Below, in pieces: positions 43,000 to 52,689 of a DNA stretch of 64,000 nucleotides. The notes under the pieces were generated by a model that was not told the origin of the DNA, made no database searches, and saw only the letters and a program-made list of their open reading frames with translations. The DNA comes from JAMXLO01 sp963726125 (GTDB lineage Bacteria; Pseudomonadota; Alphaproteobacteria; Acetobacterales; Acetobacteraceae): the NCBI GenBank assembly GCA_963726125.1, contig CAVSBG010000007.1, positions 1 through 64,000 of the forward strand, written 5' to 3'. Position numbers and translations under genes: made by a program. Each line of letters opens with the position of its first letter. The first letter of the stretch is position 1.

Positions 43000-44496
43000 T
43001 CAGTGCGCCCAGGAAACGCCGCGCATGTCGCCGTCCTGAGCGAACTTGTGGTGCATCGCGAATGACGAACGGAACGACAGCTGCTCGTGGCCAATGCGGA
43101 CAAAGGACAGATAATCGTTGAGCTGGTCGCGGTATTCCGGCGCCGCGCAGTTGTCGATGATGAGGCGCGCGCGTTCCTTCGGGTCCTTGCCTCGCAGGTC
43201 GGCGACGCCGTGCTCGGTCACCAGTACCTGGACCGAGTGTTCGCTGTGATCCATGTGGCTGACCACCGGCACGATGGTCGAGATCTTGCCGCCCTTCTGC
43301 GTCGAGGGGCAGGAGAAGATCGAGATGTACGCACTGCGCGTGAAGTCACCGGAACCACCGATGCCGTTCATCATCTGCCGGCCCATGATGTGGCTCGAAT
43401 TCACGCTGCCGCCGAGGTCTGCCTCAATGGCGGTGTTCATCGAAATGATCCCAAGCCGCCGCACGATTTCCGGGTTGTTCGAAATCTCCTGCGGTCGCAT
43501 CAGGATGCGGTTACGAAACACCTTGAGGTTGTCGTAGACGTGCTTCGAGGTCTCCGGGCTTAAGGTCATTGCGGTCGTTGAGGCAAATTTCACGCGGCCT
43601 GCCTCGATCAGCGGAACGCAACTGTCCTGCAACACCTCGGTATACATCTCAAACGGCGGCACCGCATTGTTGCGGCCGAGCGCACCGAGAACCGCGTTGG
43701 CGATGTTGCCCACACCCGATTGCAGCGGCAGGAACGTGTCGGGGATGCGTCCTGCCCGCATCTCGTCGACCAGGAATTCAGTGACATTCTGGCCGATGCG
43801 CTCGGTCACCTCGTCGGACGGATCGAAGCCGCCGGTCTCATCCGGCTGGCTGGTCATCACGATGCCGGCAATCTTCGCGGGGTCGACCAGGCAGACCGGC
43901 GAACCAATGCGGTCGCTCGGACGATAGACATGGAACTCGGCGCGCGCCGGCGGATCCTGCGGCTCGAAGATGTCGTGCATCCCCAGCAGTCCTTGCGGAT
44001 GGTGGGAGTTGATCTCGATCAGGATCTTGTCTGCCATCCGCATATAGGTATTCGCCGCACCGACGGCGGACGACAACACGACGGCTCCGCCGGGTGTCAC
44101 ATCCACTGCCTCGACGATGGCGTAGTCGACCTTGCCGAAGAAGCCGTAGCGAACCTGCTGCGGCAGTATGGACAAATGCATGTCGACGTAGTGCACGTCA
44201 CCGGAATTGATCTTCTTGCGCAAGATCGGATTGCCTTGGTACGGCGCGCGAAAGCTGATCGCATCGGCCTTGGCCAGTTCGCCGTCCACCGAGGCACCGG
44301 TCGAGGCACCGGTCAGTACCCGCACTTTGAATGGCCGGCCCGCCGCGTGCTCCGCCTCAGCACGGCGTGCCAAAGCGCGCGGGGTGGCCTTGGCACACCC
44401 GGCCGGCGTGAAGCCGCCGAAGCCGATTGTGTTGGTGTCTTCGATCATGGCTGCCGCCTCTTCGGGCGAGAGCACGGGAAATGGAAGCTGACTCAT
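43000..44496 (-). CDS. scpC: Succinyl-CoA:acetate/propionate CoA-transferase
   Basis: The 498-residue enzyme belongs to the Cat1/AarC/ScpC family (acetyl-CoA hydrolase/transferase). Visible motifs are MIEDTNTIGFGGFTPAG near the start, LTGASTGASVDGELA, TGGFDPSDEVTERIG, MNTAIEADLGGSVNSSH, GIGGSGDFTRSAYISIF and LVTEHGVADLRGKDP. It would move CoA from propionyl-CoA to succinate, closing the cycle that converts succinate to propionate. GGAGAA precedes the ATG at 44496 by 6 bases. The start is 17 bases after the meaB stop, so the genes are co-transcribed. The symbol follows the E. coli succinate decarboxylation pathway and acceptor preference is untested. Confidence 0.88.
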   Translation of the reverse strand: MSQLPFPVLSPEEAAAMIEDTNTIGFGGFTPAGCAKATPRALARRAEAEHAAGRPFKVRVLTGASTGASVDGELAKADAISFRAPYQGNPILRKKINSGDVHYVDMHLSILPQQVRYGFFGKVDYAIVEAVDVTPGGAVVLSSAVGAANTYMRMADKILIEINSHHPQGLLGMHDIFEPQDPPARAEFHVYRPSDRIGSPVCLVDPAKIAGIVMTSQPDETGGFDPSDEVTERIGQNVTEFLVDEMRAGRIPDTFLPLQSGVGNIANAVLGALGRNNAVPPFEMYTEVLQDSCVPLIEAGRVKFASTTAMTLSPETSKHVYDNLKVFRNRILMRPQEISNNPEIVRRLGIISMNTAIEADLGGSVNSSHIMGRQMMNGIGGSGDFTRSAYISIFSCPSTQKGGKISTIVPVVSHMDHSEHSVQVLVTEHGVADLRGKDPKERARLIIDNCAAPEYRDQLNDYLSFVRIGHEQLSFRSSFAMHHKFAQDGDMRGVSWAH

Positions 44497-44512
44497 GGTG
44501 TTCTCCAGAATT

Positions 44513-45604
44513 CTAAGTTCGGTGCGATGAGGAAAGCGCGCGAGGAACCGCAACAGCGGGTGATCCGGCCGGCGCTGAGAGACCTTTGAACAGCGCCCGA
44601 ATGATCCGGTCCGAAGCTATCACCGGCGACAAGGCACCGGCGCGGACCTGGACGGCGGCGTCATTCGCCAAGGCGCTGACCGCAGGGTCTTGCAGCAGGA
44701 CGTCATGCATGTGCTGATTCACCAGCGACCACATCCAGTTGGCGTCCTGCTCGCTGCGCCGGCGCTTCTGGTAACCGGACGACTCGCGCTCCGCGGTGCG
44801 GCTGGAAATGATCTTCCAGATCTCCTCCACACCGCTGCCTTCCAGCGCACTGCACGTGACCACCGGCGCCATCCCCTGGTCGGGATCGGCCAGCAACGTC
44901 ATCGCATAGGCGTACTTCGCCGCCGCCTGCCTGGCGGGGATCACGTTCTGGCCATCCGCCTTGGTGATGGCGATCAGGTCGGCAAGTTCAAGCAGGCCAC
45001 GCTTGATGCCCTGCAATTCGTCGCCCGCCCCGGCCACCATCAGCACCAACAGAAAGTCCGTCATCTCGGCGACCGTCACTTCCGACTGGCCGACGCCGAC
45101 AGTCTCGATCAGCACGATGTCGTGGCCGCCCGCTTCGCACAGCAGCATGGTCTCGCGCGTCTGCCGGGCGATTCCACCAAGCACCAACCCGCTCGGCGAG
45201 GGACGGATGAACGCGTTCGGATCAGTGCTGAGCTTGATCATGCGCGTCTTGTCGCCGAGCAGGCTGCCGCCCGACCGCGCGCTGGACGGATCGATCGACA
45301 GCACCGCCACGCGATGTCCGCGCTCGGTGAGAAAGCCGCCGAAGCGTTCGATCAGCGCGCTCTTACCGGCCCCCGGAACGCCGGTCATGCCGATACGCAT
45401 CGACTTGCCGGCGTGCGGCAACACCGCGTTGACCAATTCCCGCGCCATCTCCTGATGATCGGCCCGCGACGACTCGATCAGGGTGATCGCCCTGGCAAGC
45501 ACCCCGCGATTGTGCGCGAGAATGCCCTGCAGATAATCGCCCACCGTCAGCCGAGGTGGCGCCGTATCCGCACGTTCACGCTGCGGTGCCCAATGCCCGC
45601 TCAC
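44513..45604 (-). CDS. meaB: Methylmalonyl-CoA mutase-associated GTPase
   Basis: The 363-residue G3E GTPase of the MeaB/ArgK group has Walker A TGVPGAGKSAL (74-84), VLSIDPSSARSGGSLLGDKTRM, the Walker B-like IETVGVGQSE and TKADG for guanine specificity. It loads adenosylcobalamin into the mutase and protects it from inactivation. It starts 25 bases after the mutB stop. Confidence 0.93.
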   Translation of the reverse strand: MSGHWAPQRERADTAPPRLTVGDYLQGILAHNRGVLARAITLIESSRADHQEMARELVNAVLPHAGKSMRIGMTGVPGAGKSALIERFGGFLTERGHRVAVLSIDPSSARSGGSLLGDKTRMIKLSTDPNAFIRPSPSGLVLGGIARQTRETMLLCEAGGHDIVLIETVGVGQSEVTVAEMTDFLLVLMVAGAGDELQGIKRGLLELADLIAITKADGQNVIPARQAAAKYAYAMTLLADPDQGMAPVVTCSALEGSGVEEIWKIISSRTAERESSGYQKRRRSEQDANWMWSLVNQHMHDVLLQDPAVSALANDAAVQVRAGALSPVIASDRIIRALFKGLSAPAGSPAVAVPRALSSSHRT

Positions 45605-45628
45605 GGAAGCTGCCTAACTCACCGCCGC

Positions 45629-47821
45629 TTAGGCAGCCTTGTCGGTGATCCGGTTGAGCAGGACGTCAAGGATCTTCGCCGCCGAGTCGGTAATCACCGT
45701 CCCGGGTCCGAAGATCGCATCGGTCCCTTTTTCGTACAACTCGTCATAGTCCTGTGGCGGAATGACACCGCCTGCGATCACCAGAACGTTGCGACGACCG
45801 CGCGCGACCAGCGCCTGTTTGAGCTCTGGCACAAGGCTGAGATGTCCCCCGGCCAGCGAGCTGGCACCAACCACGTGGACGTCGTTGTCCAAGGCTTCCT
45901 GGGCACATTCCTCCGGCGTCTGAAACAGCGGGCCCACATCGACGTCAAAGCCGATATCGGCGAAGGCCGACGCAACCACCTGCTGCCCGCGATCATGACC
46001 GTCCTGACCGAGCTTGGCGATCAGGATACGCGGCCGCCGGCCTTCGAACTTGATAAACGCCTCAACTTTGGTACGCACCGTCTTGATAGCCATCGCGCCC
46101 TCCCCGACCTGCTTTGCATAGACGCCGGTCGCGAGTTGCGGCGTAGGCTGGAAGCGGCCAAAGACCTCCTCCAGAGCAAAGCTGATTTCGCCCACCGAGG
46201 CCTTCAGGCGCGCCGCCTTGATCGACAGGTCCAGCAGATTGCCCTCGCCGCTGCGGGCACACTCGGTGAGCGCCTTCAGTGCGGCATCGACCAAAGCCTG
46301 ATCGCGTTGCGCCCGCAGATCTTTCAGTCGCGCGATCTGCGAACCGCGCACTGCGGTATTGTCGATCTTCAGGACGTTGATCGGATCGTCTTTCGTCGGT
46401 TGGTACTTGTTCAGACCAACGATGGTCTGCCGCCCGCTATCGATCATGGCCTGGGTATGCGCTGCCGCGCCGGCAATCCGCATCTTCGGCAGCCCCGCCT
46501 CGATCGCCTTCGTCATGCCGCCATGTTCTTCGCATTCGACGATATGCGACCACGCCTTGCGCGCCAGTTCCGCAGTCAGCGCCTCCACGTAATAGCTGCC
46601 GCCCCATGGATCGATCACGCTGTCGGTGTCGGTCTCCTCCTGCAGGAACAACTGCGTGTTGCGCGCGATGCTGGCGGCGAACGCGGTCGGCAGGCCGAGT
46701 GCCTCATCCAGCGAGTTGGTGTGCAGGCTTTGCGTCTGGCCTTGCGTCGCAGCCATCGCCTCCACGCAGGTGCGGGTAACATTGTTGTAGACATCCTGCG
46801 CGGTAAGGCTCCAGCCGCTGGTCTGGCTATGCGTGCGCAGTGACAGACTCTTGGGGTTCTTCGGGTCGAACATCTTGACGATCTTCGCCCATAGCATGCG
46901 GGCCGCGCGCATCTTGGCGACCTCCATCATGACGTTCTCGCTGATCGACCAGAAGAACGACAGGCGTGGCGCGAAGTCATCGACCGACATGCCCGTCGCA
47001 ACGCCGGTGCGCAGATACTCGAGCCCGTCCGCCAGTGTGTAGCCCAGTTCCAGGTCGGCGGTCGCGCCGGCTTCCTGCATGTGATAGCCGGAGATACTGA
47101 TGCTGTTGAAAGCCGGCATGTGCTGGCTGGTGTAGCTGAAGATGTCACCGACAATCCGCATGCTCGGCGCCGGCGGATAGATGAACGTGTTGCGGACCAT
47201 GAACTCCTTCAGGATATCGTTCTGAATCGTCCCGGTCAGCTTCTTCTGTTCGACACCCTGTTCCTCGGCGGCGATCACATACATCGCGAGTATCGGCAGC
47301 ACCGCGCCATTCATCGTCATCGACACACTGATCTGATCGAGCGGCAACCCGTCGAACAGAATGCGCATGTCGAGAATACTGTCGATCGCGACGCCCGCCA
47401 TCCCGACATCGCCGAGCACGCGAGGATTGTCGCTGTCATAGCCCCGATGCGTCGGTAGATCGAAAGCGATGCTGAGGCCCTTCTGGCCCATCGCCATGTT
47501 GTGCTTATAGAACGCGTTGGAGGCCTCGGCCGTTGAGAATCCGGCGTACTGCCGCACCGTCCAAGGACGCGTAACATACATGGAACTGTATGGACCGCGC
47601 ACGAACGGTGCAAAGCCCGGATAGGTGTCAAGGTGGTCGCACCCGGCGCGATCCGCCGCGGTATACAACGGCCTGACGCCAATGCCTTCAGCAGTCTCCC
47701 AGGTCAGCTCCGCGAGTGGTTTGAGCGCCGCGTGTTCGGCATCGTCATTCCATTGTTGCAGATCGGGCTTGGTCGCAGTCTGCGCGAAGGGCATTTCCGC
47801 GAAGTTTGGGATCTTGCTCAT
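45629..47821 (-). CDS. mutB: Methylmalonyl-CoA mutase, large subunit
   Basis: The 730-residue catalytic subunit (ScpA type) has a TIM barrel (YSSMYVTRPWTVRQYAGFSTAE, GQKGLSIAFDLPTHRGYDSD, GTIQNDILKEFMVRNT). The C-terminal B12-binding domain carries Asp607-x-His609-x-x-Gly612 (QDGHDRG) and ASSLAGGHLSLVPE. It isomerises succinyl-CoA to (R)-methylmalonyl-CoA. It needs adenosylcobalamin, which links this operon to the cob genes to the right. The start MSKIPNF at 47821 overlaps the mutA stop by four bases. Confidence 0.95.
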   Translation of the reverse strand: MSKIPNFAEMPFAQTATKPDLQQWNDDAEHAALKPLAELTWETAEGIGVRPLYTAADRAGCDHLDTYPGFAPFVRGPYSSMYVTRPWTVRQYAGFSTAEASNAFYKHNMAMGQKGLSIAFDLPTHRGYDSDNPRVLGDVGMAGVAIDSILDMRILFDGLPLDQISVSMTMNGAVLPILAMYVIAAEEQGVEQKKLTGTIQNDILKEFMVRNTFIYPPAPSMRIVGDIFSYTSQHMPAFNSISISGYHMQEAGATADLELGYTLADGLEYLRTGVATGMSVDDFAPRLSFFWSISENVMMEVAKMRAARMLWAKIVKMFDPKNPKSLSLRTHSQTSGWSLTAQDVYNNVTRTCVEAMAATQGQTQSLHTNSLDEALGLPTAFAASIARNTQLFLQEETDTDSVIDPWGGSYYVEALTAELARKAWSHIVECEEHGGMTKAIEAGLPKMRIAGAAAHTQAMIDSGRQTIVGLNKYQPTKDDPINVLKIDNTAVRGSQIARLKDLRAQRDQALVDAALKALTECARSGEGNLLDLSIKAARLKASVGEISFALEEVFGRFQPTPQLATGVYAKQVGEGAMAIKTVRTKVEAFIKFEGRRPRILIAKLGQDGHDRGQQVVASAFADIGFDVDVGPLFQTPEECAQEALDNDVHVVGASSLAGGHLSLVPELKQALVARGRRNVLVIAGGVIPPQDYDELYEKGTDAIFGPGTVITDSAAKILDVLLNRITDKAA

Positions 47822-49950
47822 GCTGCTTCTTCCGCACGAAGGAGGGACCATAAGGCGTCGAGAACGTCACAGCGCATGTAGATGAACCGGTCGACGCCGG
47901 CAGCGCGGTAGACGGCCTCGGACTTGCCGGGATGACCAGCAAGGATCACGCTGCGCGCTCCAGCGGCCTTTAGTTTAGGCGCCAATTCCGCAACTGCGGT
48001 GGCGTATTGCTTGTCCGTCGAGCAGATCACTGCGATCCTTGCGTCGCCTGCCGCAAAGTCCGCAGCAGATTCAGCGACATCGAATTTGGCTTCGCGGGTC
48101 GACACATCGAAGCCGCCAGCCTCGAAGAAGTTGCGTGCATAATTCTTTCGCGCCACCTGCTCGGAGATGGCACCGATGCCGGCGAGATAGACCTGCGGGC
48201 GATGACCGCGCTTGGTCGCAAATGCCTCTGCGGCATCGCGCAGTTCCTCGAACGCTGAGTCGTAGGGATGCACCACGAGCGGCGTCATGACCGTTGGCTC
48301 GCTGCCGTTCGGCACAAGCGTCTCGGCAATCTGTCCCAGCGTGGCACCGGCGTCGGCGGCGACCACCGCCGCCGCCGTCAACAGGCCACTACCGGCGGCC
48401 ATACCGGACAAAGCATCGAGCACCATCGAACGCGGATGCTTGCTGCGCCAGGCGGTCAGACGTAGCGCGGCCGCTGCGGCAAGTTGCCGATAATCCGGCT
48501 TTTCCTGCGCGACGCGGTCGTCGGTCAACGTCGGATGTTCACTCACGCCGGTCACCGCAACCTTGCGCACGGCGATATCCTTTTCGCGCGCCGATTCGGT
48601 CGGCTTGATCTGGTCAGCGACCCAACCGGCGGTGACCGCTTTGACCATCCCGCCTTGCGCCTCGACCTGTTGGAGCACCGACCACGCGCGTTTGGCGACT
48701 TCGTTGGTGTACCATTCGACGTACCAGGAGCCACCGGCCGGATCGACCACCTGCGGCAGATGGCATTCTTCGGCCAGGATCAACTGCGTGTTGCGGGCAT
48801 TGCGCCGGCTCGCCTCGCCCGGAAGACCGGTCGGCGTGTCGAACGGCGTGGTGGTGATGATGTCGGCGCCTCCAATCGCGCCTGCATAACATGCGACCGT
48901 GTTGCGCAGGATATTGAGCGACTGGTTGCGAGTGGTCAGCACGCGGCGACCGGTGGAAACACGAAGCCGCATCTTCTGTGCGCGGGCACTGCCGCCGCTC
49001 GCCGCAACCACGTCGGCCCACAGCTTGCGCATGGCGCGGATCTTCGCGATGGCGAGATAGAACCGGCAACCAAGCGCAATGCTGAACGTCATCTGCCGTG
49101 CGGCGGCTTCTATATCGATGCCCGCCCCAGTCAGTACGCGCAGGTAATCGATGCCTGTTGCCACTGCAAAGGCGACATCGGCGACCGCCGACGCACCGGC
49201 ATTGTGATACGGCGTCGATGAGACCTCCACCGAGGTCATGCACGGCGCATTTTGTGCCGTCCACGCCGCCAGATCCGCCATCTGCTGCAAAGCAGTATCG
49301 AGCGGCATCGGCAGACCACCATCGCGCGCCAGCACCTTCAGCGGATCTGCGTTGAAGCCGCCAAGCAATTCGGACAACGGCACGCCGGCCTGCTTCGCTG
49401 CCGCCACATACAGGCTGGCGATAGGGAGAAATGCTGCGCCAGGATCGAAATGGAAACCGGCGATATCCAGTTTCACACCGCGCGCGAGACGCTCCATGTC
49501 GGCGACACATGAAACGCTGACGCCGTCGTGCCCGGTCAGATGCGCCGCATGCGGATTGTCAGCATCGAGACCATGCATTGCCGCGCCGTCGAGCCGCAGG
49601 TCGATCGAGGTGACTCCGCCATTCAGGTCTTCGAGGATATGCTCGTTGGCCACCGCGGGGTCGGGATGCGCGTGTTCCTGGCGAACGTCCCAGCCCGCGA
49701 GCGCGTTGCCCAGTGGCTGTGCGCCACGCACGAACGGCACATAGCCGGGCAATCCACCGGGATCACCGCCGGTTGGGAAAAGCTCCTCGGTGTAGAGAGC
49801 CTGGAGCTCGATACCTTCGTAGCTGCGCGACAGCATGCGCTTATCGAAATCGGCGCCCTTGAGTTCCAGCTCCACCTGCTTGTGCCACATCGCGCGGTCG
49901 ATCCTGGGAAAGTCGGTGCCGAGGTGGAACTCTTTGGCAATCGTGACCAC
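47818..49950 (-). CDS. mutA: Methylmalonyl-CoA mutase, small subunit
   Basis: The 710-residue partner of MutB has a barrel related to it (YVPFVRGAQPLGNALAGWDVRQE, NTQLILAEECHLPQVVDPAGGSWYVE) and a B12-like C-terminal domain. The Asp-x-His-x-x-Gly cobalamin motif is absent there (VYLAGIGAISEQVARKNYA in its place), as normal for the non-catalytic subunit. It starts with GTG at 49950, preceded by AGGAG with 7 bases spacing. It is coupled to mutB and begins 81 bases after the transporter gene. Confidence 0.93.
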   Translation of the reverse strand: MVTIAKEFHLGTDFPRIDRAMWHKQVELELKGADFDKRMLSRSYEGIELQALYTEELFPTGGDPGGLPGYVPFVRGAQPLGNALAGWDVRQEHAHPDPAVANEHILEDLNGGVTSIDLRLDGAAMHGLDADNPHAAHLTGHDGVSVSCVADMERLARGVKLDIAGFHFDPGAAFLPIASLYVAAAKQAGVPLSELLGGFNADPLKVLARDGGLPMPLDTALQQMADLAAWTAQNAPCMTSVEVSSTPYHNAGASAVADVAFAVATGIDYLRVLTGAGIDIEAAARQMTFSIALGCRFYLAIAKIRAMRKLWADVVAASGGSARAQKMRLRVSTGRRVLTTRNQSLNILRNTVACYAGAIGGADIITTTPFDTPTGLPGEASRRNARNTQLILAEECHLPQVVDPAGGSWYVEWYTNEVAKRAWSVLQQVEAQGGMVKAVTAGWVADQIKPTESAREKDIAVRKVAVTGVSEHPTLTDDRVAQEKPDYRQLAAAAALRLTAWRSKHPRSMVLDALSGMAAGSGLLTAAAVVAADAGATLGQIAETLVPNGSEPTVMTPLVVHPYDSAFEELRDAAEAFATKRGHRPQVYLAGIGAISEQVARKNYARNFFEAGGFDVSTREAKFDVAESAADFAAGDARIAVICSTDKQYATAVAELAPKLKAAGARSVILAGHPGKSEAVYRAAGVDRFIYMRCDVLDALWSLLRAEEAA

Positions 49951-50031
49951 GACGGATCTCCTGATTGGTACCGAGAATTCTAAATACTGCGAATAGGTAT
50001 GGGCGGGGCCAGTGGCCGGGCGGTCGACGTC

Positions 50032-51711
50032 TCAAGAAATGACCCAGAGCACGCCAAGAATGAGCTGTGGCGTCAGAATGCGCAGGCACATGGTCAAAGG
50101 ATATACCGCGGCATAGGCCGTCGCCTGCGCTTGCGACGGGTTTATCGAATTAGCGAATGCCAGCGCCGGAGGATCGGTCATGCTGCCGGCCAGCACGCCA
50201 CACAAGGTCAGGTAATTCACCTTGAACAAACTCCGCGCCACCAGCCCCACAACGCAGATCGGAATGAATGTGATCAGTGCGGCGCACCCCATCCATAGCA
50301 ATCCGTCACCGTTCATCACCGTGGCAACGAAACTCTTGCCGGCGTAGATGCCGACGCAGGCCATGAACATCGACACGCCGAGCTCACGCAGCGTATCGAT
50401 GGTGTCCGGTGGCATGTTCCAGCGCAACGGCCCAATGGTGCCGATACGCGCAAAGATGATCGCCGAGACAACCGGACCACCGGCCATCCCGAGCGCCAGC
50501 GGCGCCGGCACGCCCGGAATGTAGACGGGAATGCTGCCCAGCAGCACACCGAATGCGATGCCGATGAAGATCGGGATGATCTGGGTATGATTGAGTGTAC
50601 TGCTCTGATTGCCTACCAGTGTCTCGACCTGCTTCAGCCGATCCTCCTCGCCGACACAGGTTAGGTAGTCACCGAATTGCAGCTTCACCGCCGGTGACGG
50701 CGTCAGGTCGATGCCGGCGCGGTTCAGCCGGGTGATCGTCACGCCATACAGATCGCGAATATGCAGGTCGGCGATATGTTTGCCGAACACCTTGTTCTGC
50801 GACACCAGCATGTCACGCGACACCAGCGGACTGTCGATCTCATGCAACGCCATCCCGGCCTCGACGCCAAGCAGGTCACGGAGTTTCTCGAGTTGCAGCC
50901 GCGGTCCATTGCAAAGCACCACGTCGCCGACGTGGAACACGTCCTGCGGTATGGCGACGTGCTGAACGCCCTCATGCATCACGCGGCTTATGATGACGCC
51001 GAGCGAGACGTTATGCAGACTCGGCACTTCCGACAGCGCCACGCCATTTACCGCCAGGCTGCGGATCTCGATGCTCATGCGTTCTATTGGCAAGTGAGTT
51101 CCGATGCGCGCCTGGGTGAACTTCGCGGCCTCACTCGGAACGCTGACCCGGAACAGCATACGCAGCAATCCCATGGTAAGCAGGATGCCAATGATGCCGA
51201 ACGGATAGGCGACGGCATAGCCGAGGCCGGTGGTGGCGATCTGCTGTGGCGCCGCATGCAATGAAGTCAGCATCTGCTGGGCAGCGGCAAGTGACGGCGT
51301 GTTGGTGGTCCCGCCGGCGAACAGGCCGGTGACGACTTCCAACGGCAAGCCAACGGCAAAGTGGATGATCACCGCGGTCAACGCGCCCAGGGCCACGATG
51401 GCAAAGGCAAAGGAGTTGAGCAGCGCGCCATCTTTCTTGAAGGCTGAGAAGAAGCCTGGGCCGACGCGGATGCCGATCGCATACACGAACAGGATGAGTC
51501 CGAAGTCCCGCGCAAACGCGAGCAGGTCGAGGTTCATCTTGAATCCGAAGTGGCCAAGCGCGATGCCGATAAACAGCGGACCGGCGATGCCAAGCTGAAT
51601 CGGGCCGAACCTGATCTGACCAAACGAAAGACCGAGGACCGAGACCAGCGCAATGACCATGACGGCATTGCCGACGTGCTCGCCACTGAAGAAAAGATCA
51701 GAGAACCACAT
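50032..51711 (-). CDS. AAE-family (aspartate:alanine exchanger-like) transporter with RCK_C domains
   Basis: The 559-residue protein has two halves of about five helices each, the duplicated Asp-Al_Ex domain (GIALGHFGFKMNLDLLAFARDFGLILFVYAIGIRVGPGFF and its counterpart LRELGVSMFMACVGIYAGKSF). Between them lie two TrkA_C/RCK_C modules (IRSLAVNGVALSEVPSL, VFGKHIADLHIRDLYGV). Family members exchange aspartate for alanine or export succinate (SucE). As first gene of the succinate decarboxylation operon it is a prime candidate for importing succinate, perhaps in exchange for propionate. This assignment is inferred from family and position. Confidence 0.82.
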   Translation of the reverse strand: MWFSDLFFSGEHVGNAVMVIALVSVLGLSFGQIRFGPIQLGIAGPLFIGIALGHFGFKMNLDLLAFARDFGLILFVYAIGIRVGPGFFSAFKKDGALLNSFAFAIVALGALTAVIIHFAVGLPLEVVTGLFAGGTTNTPSLAAAQQMLTSLHAAPQQIATTGLGYAVAYPFGIIGILLTMGLLRMLFRVSVPSEAAKFTQARIGTHLPIERMSIEIRSLAVNGVALSEVPSLHNVSLGVIISRVMHEGVQHVAIPQDVFHVGDVVLCNGPRLQLEKLRDLLGVEAGMALHEIDSPLVSRDMLVSQNKVFGKHIADLHIRDLYGVTITRLNRAGIDLTPSPAVKLQFGDYLTCVGEEDRLKQVETLVGNQSSTLNHTQIIPIFIGIAFGVLLGSIPVYIPGVPAPLALGMAGGPVVSAIIFARIGTIGPLRWNMPPDTIDTLRELGVSMFMACVGIYAGKSFVATVMNGDGLLWMGCAALITFIPICVVGLVARSLFKVNYLTLCGVLAGSMTDPPALAFANSINPSQAQATAYAAVYPLTMCLRILTPQLILGVLWVIS

Positions 51712-52278
51712 GCTTCACCTGTCGTCTGGACGTTGCAGCGTTGGGAATGCGTCTTCGGAAACAGCCCTGCTCTCGGCAATCGGCACCGGAGCGACCAAGT
51801 CTGAACACTGCGGGGGTTAAGAAACCTTCAACGTGCAGCGATGGGGTTCGAAGTACGACTGTATGTCTGGCGATGCCGCGCAGAGATGGTCGCCGGCGCG
51901 GTGGAAGCCATGCCAAGGCGCGAAGCACCGTTTCTCATCTGGGAGGATCGCCGAAGCCGACACCGATATTGTCGCCGGCCGACTGATCGATGAGGCGGAG
52001 ATCGACGCGCGAAGCGACAGGATCGGCACAGATCAAGTGCTGCCGCCCGTCAAGCAGCGGCAATGTGCCTGGACCGCCATGCTACACCGAGACAGCCTGC
52101 CATCCGGACACCGACACTATGAAACCACCGATGACGTGTTGGTGTTGCGCGTGTTTGGCCCTTGCAGGTCCCACGCGAGGCATCAGCCTTTGTGCGCGCG
52201 TTCGATCGGCCGCCTTAAAGTGGCACGGGATGTGAGGCGTGCAGCATCGCAAGGTATTTCAACCACGGATGCACACTG
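51712..52278. other. Upstream region of the succinate operon, no gene recognised
   Basis: About 570 bases. Several open frames exist on both strands (for example 51833-52279 on the plus strand), but none resembles a protein family or has a good ribosome site. It should hold the promoter for the transporter-mut-mmd operon, read to the left from around 51750-51900. No B12 riboswitch-like sequence was seen here. Confidence 0.5.
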
Positions 52279-52288
52279 ATGAACACTG
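52261..52288 (+). repeat. Left inverted motif of the decayed GxxExxY unit
   Basis: A 28-base sequence beginning AACCACGGATGCACAC precedes and overlaps the start of the decayed GxxExxY gene. An inverted copy with 24 of 28 identical bases is at 52821-52848. Confidence 0.6.
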
Positions 52289-52638
52289 ATGAGGGCGGGG
52301 TTGATCGGATCACTGAGCCGGTCGTCGGCCGCGCCGTCCAGGTTTTGAATACGCTGGAGACAAGGTTTACATGAATGCGTTGATGCACGAGTTGGGCTGG
52401 ACGTTGTGCAGCAACACGGTGTCACCGTTACACATGAAGGGGTGGTCGCCGCGGTTATAATGTTGCCCTCGTGGTTGAGGGGGACGCTCATTGTCGAATT
52501 GAAGGCGGTCAAGACACTCGATGATGCGCATGCCGCGCAATGCCTCAGCTATCTGAAGGCGACGGGATTGCGCGCCAGCCGCTGTTGAATTTCGGCTGGT
52601 TGCGGCTGGAGATCCACCAGATTGCTCATGGGTTTTGA
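52279..52638 (+). pseudogene. Decayed GxxExxY-family gene
   Basis: Pieces in several frames spell a GxxExxY protein: ITEPVVGRAVQVLNTLET near the start, then MNALMHELG and DVVQQHGVTVTHEGVV. GTLIVELKAVKTLDDAHAAQCLSYLKATGLR comes next, and finally LLNFGWLRLEIHQIAHGF ending at a TGA at 52636-52638. At least two stops or frameshifts break it and part of the middle (the conserved Tyr-containing region) is missing. Complete proteins are 120-130 residues and resemble nucleases. The flanking inverted 28-base motif is the kind of sequence that often accompanies these genes. Confidence 0.65.
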
Positions 52639-52689
52639 CGCCGCTCGGTAATCATACCATCGGCCTTTGTAATTGGCCGCTCTGGCCAC

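Noticed and set aside
44690..46843. 717-codon plus-strand frame
   Set aside because: Antisense to meaB and mutB; the real genes on the minus strand have unmistakable motifs.
51712..51900. B12 riboswitch before the succinate operon
   Set aside because: None of the conserved boxes found before cbtB could be located here on the minus strand.
51833..52279. 148-codon plus-strand frame before the GxxExxY remnant
   Set aside because: No ribosome site, no similarity, and composition unlike neighbouring genes.
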